Source: Ascoidea rubescens DSM 1968
Taxonomy: Eukaryota; Ascomycota; Saccharomycetes; Ascoideales; Ascoideaceae
Direction of reading: 5' to 3'
NCBI RefSeq assembly: GCF_001661345.1
Contig: NW_017962919.1
Location: forward strand, 496,001-560,000
DNA: 64,000 nt
In this document: piece after piece, positions 41,801-50,837 of the stretch
Position numbering within the stretch: position 1 is the stretch's first letter
Layout: each line of letters opens with the position of its first letter
Notes under the pieces: generated by a model
What the model was told of the DNA's origin: nothing
Database searches by the model: none
Seen by the model: only the letters and a program-made list of their open reading frames with translations
Made by a program: the position numbers and the translations under genes

Positions 41801-42729
41801 TTTGAGACTTTAGTGTCTATTTCATGATTGAGTTCATCATTGATGATTGATCTCTGTGAGTTTTCTGTGATGAGATTTTGAAATTTCGAGTTGATTGAAT
41901 TTAAGTTTTTTTCGTAATCCAGAGTGAATTGTTCATTTTTTTCAATTTTTTGATTGAGTGAGTTGAGATTTGAGTTTAATTGAGAAATTTGAAAGTTGAT
42001 GTCAGTTTTAAAAGAGGTGAGATCGTTCGAATTGGTTGATATCTTTTGATTGATTTTATTCAAGTCCTTTTTAAGATTTGATAATTTATCGTCAAGATCT
42101 GATTTGAAAGCTTGGTTATTGATTGAAGTTTGAGAGGATTCATCCAGAATGGAGCGTATTTTGTCATTAATTTGTTCTAGTTTCTTTTCATTGTTTAGAA
42201 TATTTAGTTGAGAAGTGATTTCTTTTTTAAAGACAGATAGATCGTTGGAGTTTGTTAATAATTTTTGGTTAAATTGGTTTAAATCGTTGTTGATGTTTTT
42301 ATTTAAATTAATTAGGTTTTTAATTTCAGTGTTAAATTCGTTGTTTAGTTTTAATATTTCATTGTTAATACTTTTTGAATTTTGATCTAAAATCTGGTTG
42401 AAATTAAGAAGGTCATTATTTGATTGAGATTGGTTTGAATTAATATCATCAACTTGAGACTTTAAATTGATGAATTTTTCATGTAGAATTTGAATACTAT
42501 TATCAATATTTTTAAGTTTCAAGGTGTCAGTATTTGTCTTTTCAAGAGATTTAGTCTCCAAATTTCTATTTTTTATATTATTATTGTTATTATTTTGAGA
42601 ATTAGAAACCGATTTATCCAAGTTATAATCGTTTAAGATTTGGATAGCTAAGTTTTTTAATTCTTTATTATCAGTCAAGAATAATAAGGATCTGAAAAAA
42701 ACGTAAATTAAAATTTCAAAGATAATCAT
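38866..42729 (-). CDS. Large coiled-coil protein with internal repeats, function unknown
   Basis: The 1287-residue protein is almost entirely heptad-rich, Asn/Lys/Asp/Leu-rich coiled coil. The N-terminus (MIIFEILIYVFFRSLLFL) is hydrophobic and could be a membrane anchor. Four related blocks begin near residues 154, 227, 319 and 408; each starts with NQ(K/I)L-x-N-x-x-DLS-x-F-K, and the middle two also share QFTL-x-YEKNL-x-S(I/V)N and ENS(Q/E)RSI. They look like tandem duplications of about 75-90 residues. I recognise no named homolog; coiled-coil tethers, spindle-pole and vesicle proteins are all possible. The ATG at 42729 is the first in frame. A pyrimidine-rich acceptor-like site (TTTTTTTCAG, ending 42692) lies just inside, so an unseen upstream exon cannot be excluded. 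Confidence 0.75.
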   Translation of the reverse strand: MIIFEILIYVFFRSLLFLTDNKELKNLAIQILNDYNLDKSVSNSQNNNNNNIKNRNLETKSLEKTNTDTLKLKNIDNSIQILHEKFINLKSQVDDINSNQSQSNNDLLNFNQILDQNSKSINNEILKLNNEFNTEIKNLINLNKNINNDLNQFNQKLLTNSNDLSVFKKEITSQLNILNNEKKLEQINDKIRSILDESSQTSINNQAFKSDLDDKLSNLKKDLNKINQKISTNSNDLTSFKTDINFQISQLNSNLNSLNQKIEKNEQFTLDYEKNLNSINSKFQNLITENSQRSIINDELNHEIDTKVSNLEDELIKFNQILTTNFNDLSNFKKEINSNFIKINTDFNDFNKKKNQFTLQYEKNLDSVNKKLSIILDENSERSINNTNIKVALDDKVSNLENEINQMNQKLSENFDDLSSFKNVINSQVVDLNKNLATFNDQKIALEDKFNSQEEKFSNIYGKELEKFNSDISEISKEIAQNTANNEKLEEKINLKFLSEILNFHQDLNEMRKQVETNSLNIFNFEKYVDTKVTEFDSKLQSFKESVDNNLNVVKVEIDKKVNNQLNGNLEKKIGAVNKDFDNFKNELDSKISKFDTAFNIIFAKKISDLSNEINHLKDQLLSNSQETKDIKAKFNDDLFEKIKTTDSTMFDHLSKYNDDLTQIKSTKLNSDDFKVALDDITNQISSTKEEISNVQLKSKSLEEEIKSKINNYANILDKMQYEFNNKINNSNDNIKDLSDRLELDYNNFNEGIKYMNDEFDKKIENVNRTVDEELSLKLNKNFDIISSDCNVFKQNIDLTNDLVRKLQLKHNEIQNDIDLKIDAKSRFIHDDVKEIQNKFEMNNKSLMYLIKGELNTKINNIQDGFDSIRKELFQGDIQTLKSQMETNDSTLEMVTDQVTNINDNLGSMSMQLNQHEKEIKNLNEKINEDVCLLIDNRYEAANKNIESLKHFVGNELKVRDQNTDVIHDNVKHVIEEIENVKFNFNSKIKENSNLYDTKIKSLDEEFLKIKDNLSERALAIENLQKNHKNLTKSITDQLHTKSLSIDDTVFSLKKEIDSDKSKLIDRLKKDMENQFSIVNNNIQEINKELDSKIDNNNNKIIGLFNKKIGIIDQEFEELKKGFDEKNKGLETVIEKQVFLKTGPMNNSIKLITDKMEADESNKEINQKIDQEINKIFKELKSNEKIIKQKIDQNYDKVLKLINSNSDNLISLNKNYKVNMESNHDQMNNFNKKIVSLNFKINELNQLYIKINKNFQTILNSYDSNLKTLIHSDSKINVTVDETSKSN

Positions 42730-43293
42730 TTATTTTATTGGAAAAGGTTGCTAATGTGAATAATCTGTGATTAAACTACCTAGTTTGATTTGATGTGGAT
42801 TAGTTTAATTTCGATTTAGATTGGGAGGAAAACATAAAAGATACAAAAATAAGAATAAATCAAATTAGTAAATATTTATATTGATTATAACACCCTTTAA
42901 GCCAAATTTTTCTTTTTGATAAATTCCTTTAAACGATTCAGTGAACAATGAAAAAAGTGATGTGTAAATTAAAACTGACAAAATATGGAGCTGTAGTACA
43001 GTGACTTTGGATAATTGATCTGAGTTAACTTTTTTTCCTGGAGAAGAAGTCTTGATTTGGAACAGGAATTGATCGAGCTGGATATATCTGGATATATCTG
43101 GAGAAATTTAGATGAGAAAGAAAGTGTCTGGAAAAAGAAATATTACAAGGAAAAAAAAGAAAATATTCAGTAATTGAGCAAACATTTTCGATTTAAATAG
43201 TTTTGCTTTGAATAAACAAAAAACGAAGAAGAGCTCGATCTATTGTTGATAAACGATGTTTATATTTGGAGCAGAATTTCTCCGGCACCAACA

Positions 43294-43354
43294 GCCGCGG
43301 AGATCGACTGCCATACTGGGGTTGTGCTCTACTACTGTAGTCGATCTCCGCGGC
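43294..43354. repeat. Perfect 16-bp GC-rich inverted repeat, 29-nt loop
   Basis: GCCGCGGAGATCGACT (43294-43309) is exactly mirrored by AGTCGATCTCCGCGGC (43339-43354). The arms are far more GC-rich than the surroundings. It could fold as a stable hairpin or serve as paired protein sites. Confidence 0.95.
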
Positions 43355-43423
43355 CATCTGAGACAGCGAAACTTTGAGCACATCGTCAAGTTTGTCGCAA
43401 CACCGGCTTGAGCTGGAAGAGAT

Positions 43424-43526
43424 GGAGAGGAAGGAGAGGAAGAAAAGGAAGAAAAAGGAAAGAAAGGGAAGGAAAAAAAGAAGGAAAGAAAAGAAAGAAG
43501 GAAAGAAAAGAAAGAAGGAAAGAAAG
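43424..43526. repeat. 103-nt uninterrupted purine tract
   Basis: Only A and G occur on the plus strand, in units such as GAAAGAAAAGAAAGAAG. Such polypurine tracts can form triplex DNA and stall polymerases. Confidence 0.9.
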
Positions 43527-44408
43527 CAAACATGCAGAGGAAAATGGTGGGATGGAGCAGCTTCTCATCAGTGCAGCTCGATACTGCTGGTTATTCTTCC
43601 TTGAACTTGATGAGCAGTCTTTTAGGTTCAATCCAGTCTGCCCTTTAGCATCCATCTGATCACTCCTATTACTCTCTCACTGTTTCTCAACTGGTTTCCA
43701 CACTGGTTCTCTAGCTGTTGTTTGCAACTGACTGCTCCAAAAGCAATAAGGTTTCTTCTAGTGTTGTTTCTGATCTTCACCTTCCATTGGCTTTCTGATA
43801 GGCGACTCTTGCCCGTTTTGTAGCTGATCACAGTGTGTCTCGAAGGAAAGCAACTGACCTCTGTACCAACAATTCACTGTAACCCAGTTCTGCTACCCAA
43901 ACAGGAAATCCTTCTAAATCAGCATTGCGTAATTGTTTATGTAATGCATAATGCCAAAATTACATAATCGCACGTGTGATTTAAATTTGTTTCAACTCTG
44001 TTTTAAACCAGCCACAAACATAAAAATGTGACATTATGTAATATTCAGATACGTGCTTACTCAATCTTTCACGTGACACAATTTTCTCTTATTCCTCAAT
44101 TTTTTCAGCTTTTTTCACCAAAACCACTTAAGAAAAATTTTTAGCTGATTGCAAAATCAGTATATAAAGATCTTCATTATTTGTTTACTGATAGGAGTTC
44201 CAGTTTCTAGTATCTATTTTCTAGTCAACACTAATTTGTTTTTCTCTGTTTTACATATAATTACTATATTTACCACTCTATTTGTGCAATTACTGCTCTT
44301 AATTTCCATCTCAATCTCAATTCAAACTAGGTTTTAACTACTGTTTTTGATTATCAACTTCCACAACTCTACAGCAAAAATACATTTTACAAAAAAAACA
44401 ACTGAAAA

Positions 44409-45146
44409 ATGACTGAAGAAGTATCCCAAAAGCTAAACGATTTGACAATCACCGATGACAAAAAAATAATTGACGATAAAACTACAACTACAACACTAAC
44501 AAAATCTACGTCAAACACAAATTCGGCAACAGATTCAACTACAAATAATAACGCTCAATCTAAAGAACCAGTTTCAATATTTTCTTCAAAACACTTTACT
44601 GCTTACCACCCGTTAAATTCCAAATGGACTTTATGGTACACAAAGCCTCCAACAAACAGAAATGAATCATGGAATGATTTATTAAAACCCGTCATCACCT
44701 TCTCAACTGTTGAAGAATTTTGGGGAATTTACAACGCTATCCCATCCGCAAATGAACTACCAATAAAATCAGACTACCACTTATTTAAAGAAGGTATTAG
44801 ACCCGAGTGGGAAGATGTTGTAAATTCAAAAGGTGGTAAATGGGCCTACCAATTCAAAGAAAAAAGTAAAGTTGACATCAATGATTTATGGATGAGATCC
44901 GTATTGGCTTTGATTGGTGAAACAATTGAAGAAAACGAGGAAAACGAAGTCAATGGTGTTGTATTGAACGTCAGAAAAGTCTTCTACAGAATCGGTTTAT
45001 GGACTAAAAGCTGCGACAAAAAATCTTTAGAACCAATTGGTAAAAAATTTAAAACAATTCTAAAAATAAGAGACGACGATCAAGTTGAATTTACTTCACA
45101 TGATGATGGTGACACTACTGCTTCAAAGAAATCTTTCCATGTTTAA
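44409..45146 (+). CDS. CDC33: Cap-binding translation initiation factor eIF4E
   Basis: The 245-residue protein has an unstructured Thr/Asn-rich N-terminus and the eIF4E fold from about 62: HPLNSKWTLWYTKP, then Trp88 (NESWNDLL) and Trp134 (RPEWED), which correspond to the two tryptophans that sandwich the m7G cap. The dorsal eIF4G-binding surface residues in HPLNSKWTLW and DLWMRSVLALIGE are present. Length is slightly above S. cerevisiae (213) because of the N-terminal tail. It binds the mRNA cap in the cytosol and recruits eIF4G. ATG context AAAAATGACT is favourable. No in-frame CTG codon was found at the positions checked. Confidence 0.96.
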   Translation: MTEEVSQKLNDLTITDDKKIIDDKTTTTTLTKSTSNTNSATDSTTNNNAQSKEPVSIFSSKHFTAYHPLNSKWTLWYTKPPTNRNESWNDLLKPVITFSTVEEFWGIYNAIPSANELPIKSDYHLFKEGIRPEWEDVVNSKGGKWAYQFKEKSKVDINDLWMRSVLALIGETIEENEENEVNGVVLNVRKVFYRIGLWTKSCDKKSLEPIGKKFKTILKIRDDDQVEFTSHDDGDTTASKKSFHV

Positions 45147-46086
45147 TGATCTCCCACTTTCTCACTTAATCTGATTATATATCATTTTATAATTTATCTT
45201 TTCAGCTTTTAAACCAATTTAACTATTACTTAATTACTAAATATTTAACCGCTGTTATAGCTAATCATATTAATACACTTTTCTTTTCTGTCTCTGTTTG
45301 TTTGCAACACCACTCAACAGAAAACAAATAAACTCAAAACCGATTCATCTAAACTGACCTCTAATCTACTCAAACACAATTCATATAAGCCGACCTCTAA
45401 TTTACTCAACTCTTAAAATAACTGTTTGCAAAAAAGAAAGCACTATATTTGCCTGTTTCTTTTAGGAAATTCAGCAAAGTTTACTTGGATCATAGTTCCG
45501 TCGCACTGGTTCTTTTTCCACAAATCTGTTTCAAATTTTATTTTGTTAAGGTTCAAGAGAAAAATAACAAAGTCTCCTTTTCCTCTAATCTAAGTAATAT
45601 TATATTCAAAGAAATTTGGTGTTACAATTATAAGATCAATACAATACTTGCTGAATATATTGTTTTATTCCATTAAAATGATTTCTTTACTTTTCAAGAG
45701 AACTAATGGTGATAGCAACAATACCAGTAAATCAATAAATCAATAGTGCAAGAAAATTAAACCGATTGCTTGATTATCTATCTTATTCTATTGTTGTTGT
45801 TTTTTTTCGTTTTTGATTGAATTGAATTATAAATATGATAGATAGCCAAATGATAATTTCTTGATTGTTTTTTTTAATAATCTTTTTTTCTTCACACTTT
45901 ATATATCTCATTAGTTCAAACAGTTGTATAACATTTAAACACGATAGTCTATTACATTCAATCAATTTATTTTATTTTATTTTATTTATTTGGTTATTCC
46001 AGAGACCAATTAGTTACTAAGTAATTATATGATAACTTTTTCATTATTCAATCAATTGGATTTGCTAATATTAATTTTTTATCAAA
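45147..46086. other. 940-bp spacer CDC33 / unknown paralog A
   Basis: AT-rich. It should contain the CDC33 3' end and the promoter of the next gene. An open frame at 45449-45676 starts with TTG and has no recognisable domain. Nothing else is visible. Confidence 0.55.
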
Positions 46087-47472
46087 ATGCTAGTTAATAA
46101 AATTAATGAAAACAAGATACGATTAAGTCTTTCAATAAATACAAGCTACAATAACAATAATAACAATAATAATAGTAAAAATAACGATAATAATAACATT
46201 GATAATAATAACAAAGCAAAACTCATTTCATTCAATAAATTTGAAGAAATGAAAGCTATTGATTTGATTTTGAAACAATTTCAAAGGAAATTTTCTGCTT
46301 TAAAAAACAAAAACACAAACTATGAAAATGAAGAGCAAAATGATTTTTTTGTTAAATTTCAAGAAATGATATCATCCATTGATTCAATTATGAAAAAATT
46401 TCAAGAAAAATATTTCCCTTCACAAAATGAAAGCGCTGGTGACAAAAAAGACAATAAAAACACTAATTATAAAAGTGTCAATGAAAACATTGGTTTTGCC
46501 ACTAATAATAATATACACAATAATGATAATAATGGTAATCACAATGATGATAATTACAATAATGATAATCTTAACAAGGGTAATAAAATCCGGATCATTA
46601 TCAACCATCTTAAAGCTAAGAGAAATAACTCGGGTAATCTTGATAACAAAACAAATGTTGGTGCTGCATTTAATAGTGGTACTGGTGAATTGAAAAAGGA
46701 CCGAAAAAAGAATAAATCAAGGTTCAAATTTGGTAGGAAAATATTTTCCAAAAAGGATGGGAAATCGCCAATGAGCAAGGAACTAAAATTACAGCTTCAA
46801 AAGAATCGTTTGAAGCTATACCAAATTCCCAATACGTCAATATTGGTTTACAGAGATTACAGAAGAAATAATGAGAAGATTAGGACTGGTAAGAAAAAAA
46901 TCAATTTGATTGGGATCAAAACGGAATTGAACGACGATTACGTTGAAACGAGAAACACATTTGGATATGATGAATTGATCGACGGAAACTTCAAGTACAA
47001 AATGGAAGAAATCAAAATCAAGAAGCCGCTTTCAACGTTGAACCCAAACTATAGCCCAGTGCAGAGCATTGAAAAGAGCTTGCCGGCATTATTTGCGCAT
47101 TCTGAGTTGTATCCCGAGGACTACAGCATCATCGACTCTGTGTGCAAAACCGTTGTTAACAGAGCGATCCAGCACCAGCTCAACAAAGAGGAAGGTGTCT
47201 TTGGGCACATCAAGACCCAGAAGCAGCGCGAGGACACTGGGAACTTTGACGGCTACAACAAGATGATCTACGATGAGAAGGTCAACCCCTACGCCCTCAT
47301 CTTCAGGAGATACGGCAATGTGTATGTGCGAGAAACGAGCGTTGCCAGCCCCAACAGGAACTATCTCCTCAAAAAGGCGTTGTTGAACCTGTACATGAGG
47401 AACACACCCACCTCAGATAGCTCCAGTGGCCCCAGCTCCAGCAGTCCCAGCTCCTCCTGTGCTGGCTCCTGA
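46087..47472 (+). CDS. Unknown protein, tandem paralog A
   Basis: The 461-residue protein has an Asn-rich low-complexity N-terminal half, a basic patch near 190-230, and a conserved C-terminal part. LIGIKTELNDDY (near 273), KPLSTLNPNY (near 312), SIEKSLPAL (near 327), SELYPEDY (near 338) and NRNYLLKKALL (near 422) recur in the gene that follows. I recognise no named family. The last 450 bp use GC-rich codons in sharp contrast to the AT-rich first half, and the C-terminus is a Ser/Pro run. The ATG at 46087 has context AAAATG. Paralogy with the neighbour supports a real gene. Confidence 0.78.
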   Translation: MLVNKINENKIRLSLSINTSYNNNNNNNNSKNNDNNNIDNNNKAKLISFNKFEEMKAIDLILKQFQRKFSALKNKNTNYENEEQNDFFVKFQEMISSIDSIMKKFQEKYFPSQNESAGDKKDNKNTNYKSVNENIGFATNNNIHNNDNNGNHNDDNYNNDNLNKGNKIRIIINHLKAKRNNSGNLDNKTNVGAAFNSGTGELKKDRKKNKSRFKFGRKIFSKKDGKSPMSKELKLQLQKNRLKLYQIPNTSILVYRDYRRNNEKIRTGKKKINLIGIKTELNDDYVETRNTFGYDELIDGNFKYKMEEIKIKKPLSTLNPNYSPVQSIEKSLPALFAHSELYPEDYSIIDSVCKTVVNRAIQHQLNKEEGVFGHIKTQKQREDTGNFDGYNKMIYDEKVNPYALIFRRYGNVYVRETSVASPNRNYLLKKALLNLYMRNTPTSDSSSGPSSSSPSSSCAGS

Positions 47473-47893
47473 AAAAACCCCTCTGAGCACCAGCACCTTC
47501 CGCATTGGGAATATATCTGCCTGTCCGCATCGGGAAAGACCCGCAGCGCTGGCGCCGATGTTTGTACTGAGCCGTAAAGAAAGGTGGAAACATTTCACCT
47601 GGATTCGAAGGCCCTGCTTCTCCAGCAAGCTCTGCGTCGATTGCTCTACTCTTCACGAATAAAGCTGCTTCTGCTACTGTCGAGTGTCCCAGCGATGTAA
47701 ATCTGCCTCTTCTCCAGCTACTATATATCTGTTTCTCTGTTTCTCGTCGCCTATTTTTAGTTTTGTTTCTTTTATATTTCAATTTCATCGGCATCCTCAC
47801 AATTCGCATTCCTTCATAATTAGCAGTGCTGTGCTAGCTCCCCAACTAATTCTCTTTGTCGTTCTGTTTCTATCTCTTCTTCCATATATAATA
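47473..47893. other. Spacer between the tandem paralogs
   Basis: The first 200 bp after paralog A stay GC-rich, then become pyrimidine-rich and AT-rich before paralog B. The frame of paralog B is open back to 47684 but lacks ATG. No gene is visible. Confidence 0.55.
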
Positions 47894-49249
47894 ATGCAAT
47901 CCCGTAGCATTTCAAATTCAAATCCAAGTCCAAATTCAAATTCAAACTCGTGTCCAGGCCTTTACTTAACACACAAAGCATCAACCACTATGAGCTATTT
48001 AAATGAAATCACAACAATAGGTACATCACCACCACAACCACCCCTTGTTTCTCACAGTTCCTCTCAACGAAACAAAAGAAGAAGACCATTCAACGATGAT
48101 AGTGTCCTAGAAGATCACATCAACATTAATGTCAACATCAATAATGTCAACATCAATAATGTCAACATCAATATTGCTCGATATGACTCCATTACTCAAT
48201 GTCCCACTGCTCATCTCAACAATCAAAGGGATGGCTACCAAAAGATCAAAAAGGTCAAATTGAGTGGTAAAGGAAGGCTCCCACCAGTTGTTCTCCATGG
48301 AAGTGCCAAAAGAATAAACTCCTTCATTTCCCAACGAAATACCAAGCAATTATTAATCACATCCAAAAAGAGCAGTAATAAAAGAATCTCAACTCATTAT
48401 TGCACGCCAAATGGCTCTTCCATCAATACACTAAACAAGGAGAAATTTTCAGCTCCCACAAGCAATAAAAACCTCTCAAACAACGATCAATCTATAGTAC
48501 TCAATAGAGATTACTTTAAATTATTACGAGCACGAATCCCATTAATCAGAGAATATATCAATATAAGGGAAAAAAACGAGCCAAAAAGAACACACTATAA
48601 GCTAATCGGTATCAAAATGGAACTAACCAATGAATATATAAGAAACCATAATTCTTTCAAGTACAAGATTCTCTCAGATCACTTAAATAACCAAAGAAAG
48701 TTCACATACAAGTTGAAAAACATTCCTATTCAAAAACCATTATCCAATTTAAATCCAAGTTATAAACGTGCGAATTCAATAGATAAAGATATTCAAAACT
48801 TGATTCTTTGCTCTTATTTATATCCCGATGATTTTGAGATATTGAACTCGATGAATCCCATTTACGTTAATAAAGTATTGGATAAAGAACACAAGATTAA
48901 TGAAATGATTGATAATACTACTAATACTACTGCTACTATTACTACTACTACTACTAATAATAATAATAATCATCATGATTTCGAAATCGATTCAAATACT
49001 AGTACTGATCAAGACGTGGATAATTATCTCTATGACGAGTATGAGTTTGATGAGGAAATAGATAACCCTCATATCAATTCCTTAATAGAATATAAAAACA
49101 TTTTTATTGATAAAAGACAATTCTCAGTCTCGAATCCCAATTATTTACTTAAAAAGGCTATTCTGGGTAATTTCATTGATAAATTGGACGCAAAATTAGA
49201 TCAAATAGAGAGATTACAGCAATATAATTTAAAATACAAAAAACATTAA
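47894..49249 (+). CDS. Unknown protein, tandem paralog B
   Basis: The 451-residue protein starts with Ser/Asn/Pro low complexity and shares its conserved C-terminal part with the preceding gene: LIGIKMELTNEY (near 236), KPLSNLNPSY (near 283), SIDKDIQNL (near 295), SYLYPDDF (near 306) and NPNYLLKKAIL (near 415). The spacing between these blocks is nearly the same in both proteins, so the pair arose by tandem duplication. An insert of Thr/Asn and acidic residues (about 340-385) replaces a different linker in paralog A. The function is unknown; no membrane segment or catalytic motif is visible. The first ATG is 47894. Confidence 0.78.
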   Translation: MQSRSISNSNPSPNSNSNSCPGLYLTHKASTTMSYLNEITTIGTSPPQPPLVSHSSSQRNKRRRPFNDDSVLEDHININVNINNVNINNVNINIARYDSITQCPTAHLNNQRDGYQKIKKVKLSGKGRLPPVVLHGSAKRINSFISQRNTKQLLITSKKSSNKRISTHYCTPNGSSINTLNKEKFSAPTSNKNLSNNDQSIVLNRDYFKLLRARIPLIREYINIREKNEPKRTHYKLIGIKMELTNEYIRNHNSFKYKILSDHLNNQRKFTYKLKNIPIQKPLSNLNPSYKRANSIDKDIQNLILCSYLYPDDFEILNSMNPIYVNKVLDKEHKINEMIDNTTNTTATITTTTTNNNNNHHDFEIDSNTSTDQDVDNYLYDEYEFDEEIDNPHINSLIEYKNIFIDKRQFSVSNPNYLLKKAILGNFIDKLDAKLDQIERLQQYNLKYKKH

Positions 49250-49881
49250 AAGTATCCATTAAAGGTATTAGTTAAAGATAATTATTAAAAATAACAAAAT
49301 ATATAAATTTTTTTATTTATAGATAATGACTATATTATAATTTTCAATTCAAAAGCAAAATAAAAACAATAAAAACAAGTTCATTCTCCTTTTTACACTC
49401 TTTAAATTCTTTTTACATTCTTTTCAATTTGATTCTCTCTTTTCTTTTCTTTTCTTTTTCTTTTTCTTTTTCTTTTTCTTTTTCTTTTTTTAATTATTTG
49501 TTAATGATTTGTTAATTATTCGTTAATTTACTTTATTACTTTTATATTTATGTATGTTTAATAAAATTTTATTACGATTTTAAAATATAAAAACACAGTT
49601 TATAAAAAATTTATAAAAAGCTTATAAAGTTTATAAAGTTTATAAAATTTATAAAATTGTTGGATTTTATAGAAGATTAAAAAAAGAAATGAATAAAAAA
49701 CACAGTAAAAGAAAGTAGATATAATAAAATAGAAATCAAATAGAAAGTTTATAACTCGAGGGACCATCCAGTGTAGACTGATATAAATAAAATATAATAG
49801 TTGAAAAAAAAAAACGAGAAAAAGAGGGTAATGAGAACAACAATCCGAATCAATATTATTAATACTATTAATATTATGAAA
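49250..49881. other. Convergent 3' spacer with simple repeats
   Basis: Contains a pyrimidine tract with CTTTTT units (about 49434-49490) and about five TTTATAAA-type units (49597-49656). No gene is visible. Confidence 0.65.
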
Positions 49882-50837
49882 TCATAATAATAAAGCAGCG
49901 ATGAAGGAGAAGAAACCTGAGATGCAAATGGAGTTGATACCGATTCTTTGGTACAAATTATTAGCAGCATTGGTTGTGCTGACAGTGATAGTCAATGGGT
50001 CTTTGACTGTGCCAATGGAACCAGACAAAGTGCCCATACCAACAGAACCAGCTTGAGGAGATGCGACAGCAGTGTATTGAGACGAGAACTTCTGGGAATA
50101 GGTTGTTTGAATGGTTGCAACTCCACCATCTGAGTAAGTGACAGTGACCCAGATTAAAGTGGAAGTCTTTGATGTGGACGAAGAGTCCGAATCTGTTCCA
50201 GTGGTGGCATCTGTGTCCCCAGCAGCAGTAGTTTCATCGAGAACAACAGTGATTTCGTCGTCATCAGCATCAGCCGTAGTTGGAGTGGTGGCAGTAGTGG
50301 TAGCAGTAGTAATAGTAGTTGGAGTGGTGGTTGTTCTTGGCGTAGTGGTGGCTGTTGTTGTTGGGGTAGTAGTTGTACCAGTACCAGTACCAGTACCAGT
50401 ACCAGTATCAGCACCAGGAACATCAGTGTCGGTGTCGGTTGGAACTGTTGGAGTGGTGGCAGCACCTCTACCACCAGTAGCGAGAGCAGTATCTGTTGTA
50501 AGAGCAGTTCCAGTAGTCACAGCTGTGGCAGTTGTGAGGGCAGTTCCGGCAGTGTCAGCGTCGCCAGCAGTCAAAACAACCAACTCATTACCATCAGCAT
50601 CGAGCTCAGCAGTAATTGGAATGCTATTAACGACTGTGTGGACAATGAAGAAAGAGGTGTATAGTTAGTTACTTGTCCAAGCCATAACGATTGTGGGAAG
50701 TGAAATATTTCAACTGCCAGACCGGCAACACAGGTTGAAAAACCCCCCAGAAGAGCTAGGAAGAGCACAGAAAAGGGACACATACAGGTAGCTAACAAAG
50801 GTAGCAATAGACAAGCAAAGAAGGAGAAGAGTTTCAT
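49882..50837 (-). CDS. KRE1: KRE1-like GPI cell-wall protein, with intron
   Basis: Exon 1 (50786-50837) encodes the signal peptide MKLFSFFACLLLPLLAT and ends at a GTATGT donor. A 152-nt intron with branch AACTAAC (50670-50664) ends CACACAG, and exon 2 (49882-50633) continues FVVNSIPITAELDADGNELVV, in frame, to a total of 267 residues. The middle is a Thr/Ala/Asp/Gly-rich stalk with GT dipeptide repeats. LIWVTVTYSDGGVATIQTTYSQKF resembles the Kre1 domain, and the protein ends in a hydrophobic GPI signal (ISGFFSFIAALLL). Kre1 supports beta-1,6-glucan assembly at the cell surface. The family call rests on one motif; a generic GPI mannoprotein is the alternative. Confidence 0.65.
50634..50785 (-). 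other. Intron of KRE1-like gene (152 nt)
   Basis: Donor GTATGT (50785-50780), branch AACTAAC with A at 50665, acceptor CAG at 50636-50634. Splicing joins a signal-peptide exon in frame with the Thr-rich exon, which otherwise has no ATG. Confidence 0.82.

Larger units (their letters stand above)
42730..44408. other. 1.7-kb divergent spacer with hairpin and purine tract
   Basis: Contains a GC-rich 16-bp inverted repeat and a 103-nt uninterrupted purine tract (both listed). Bases 43970-44080 hold CACGTG at 43974-43979 and TTCACGTGACA near 44069, E-box/Cbf1-type sites before the eIF4E gene. Several open frames here are low-complexity artefacts of the purine tract. No gene is visible. Confidence 0.6.

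Noticed and set aside
42680-42729. Cryptic acceptor TTTTTTTCAG at the start of the coiled-coil gene suggesting an upstream exon
   Set aside because: No convincing donor, branch point or ATG exon found upstream; the ATG at 42729 was kept.
45449-45676. 75-codon frame between CDC33 and paralog A
   Set aside because: Starts at TTG, no ATG, no domain.
47684-47893. N-terminal extension of paralog B with a hydrophobic stretch
   Set aside because: Begins with GTG; the first ATG is 47894, and the extension has no counterpart in paralog A.
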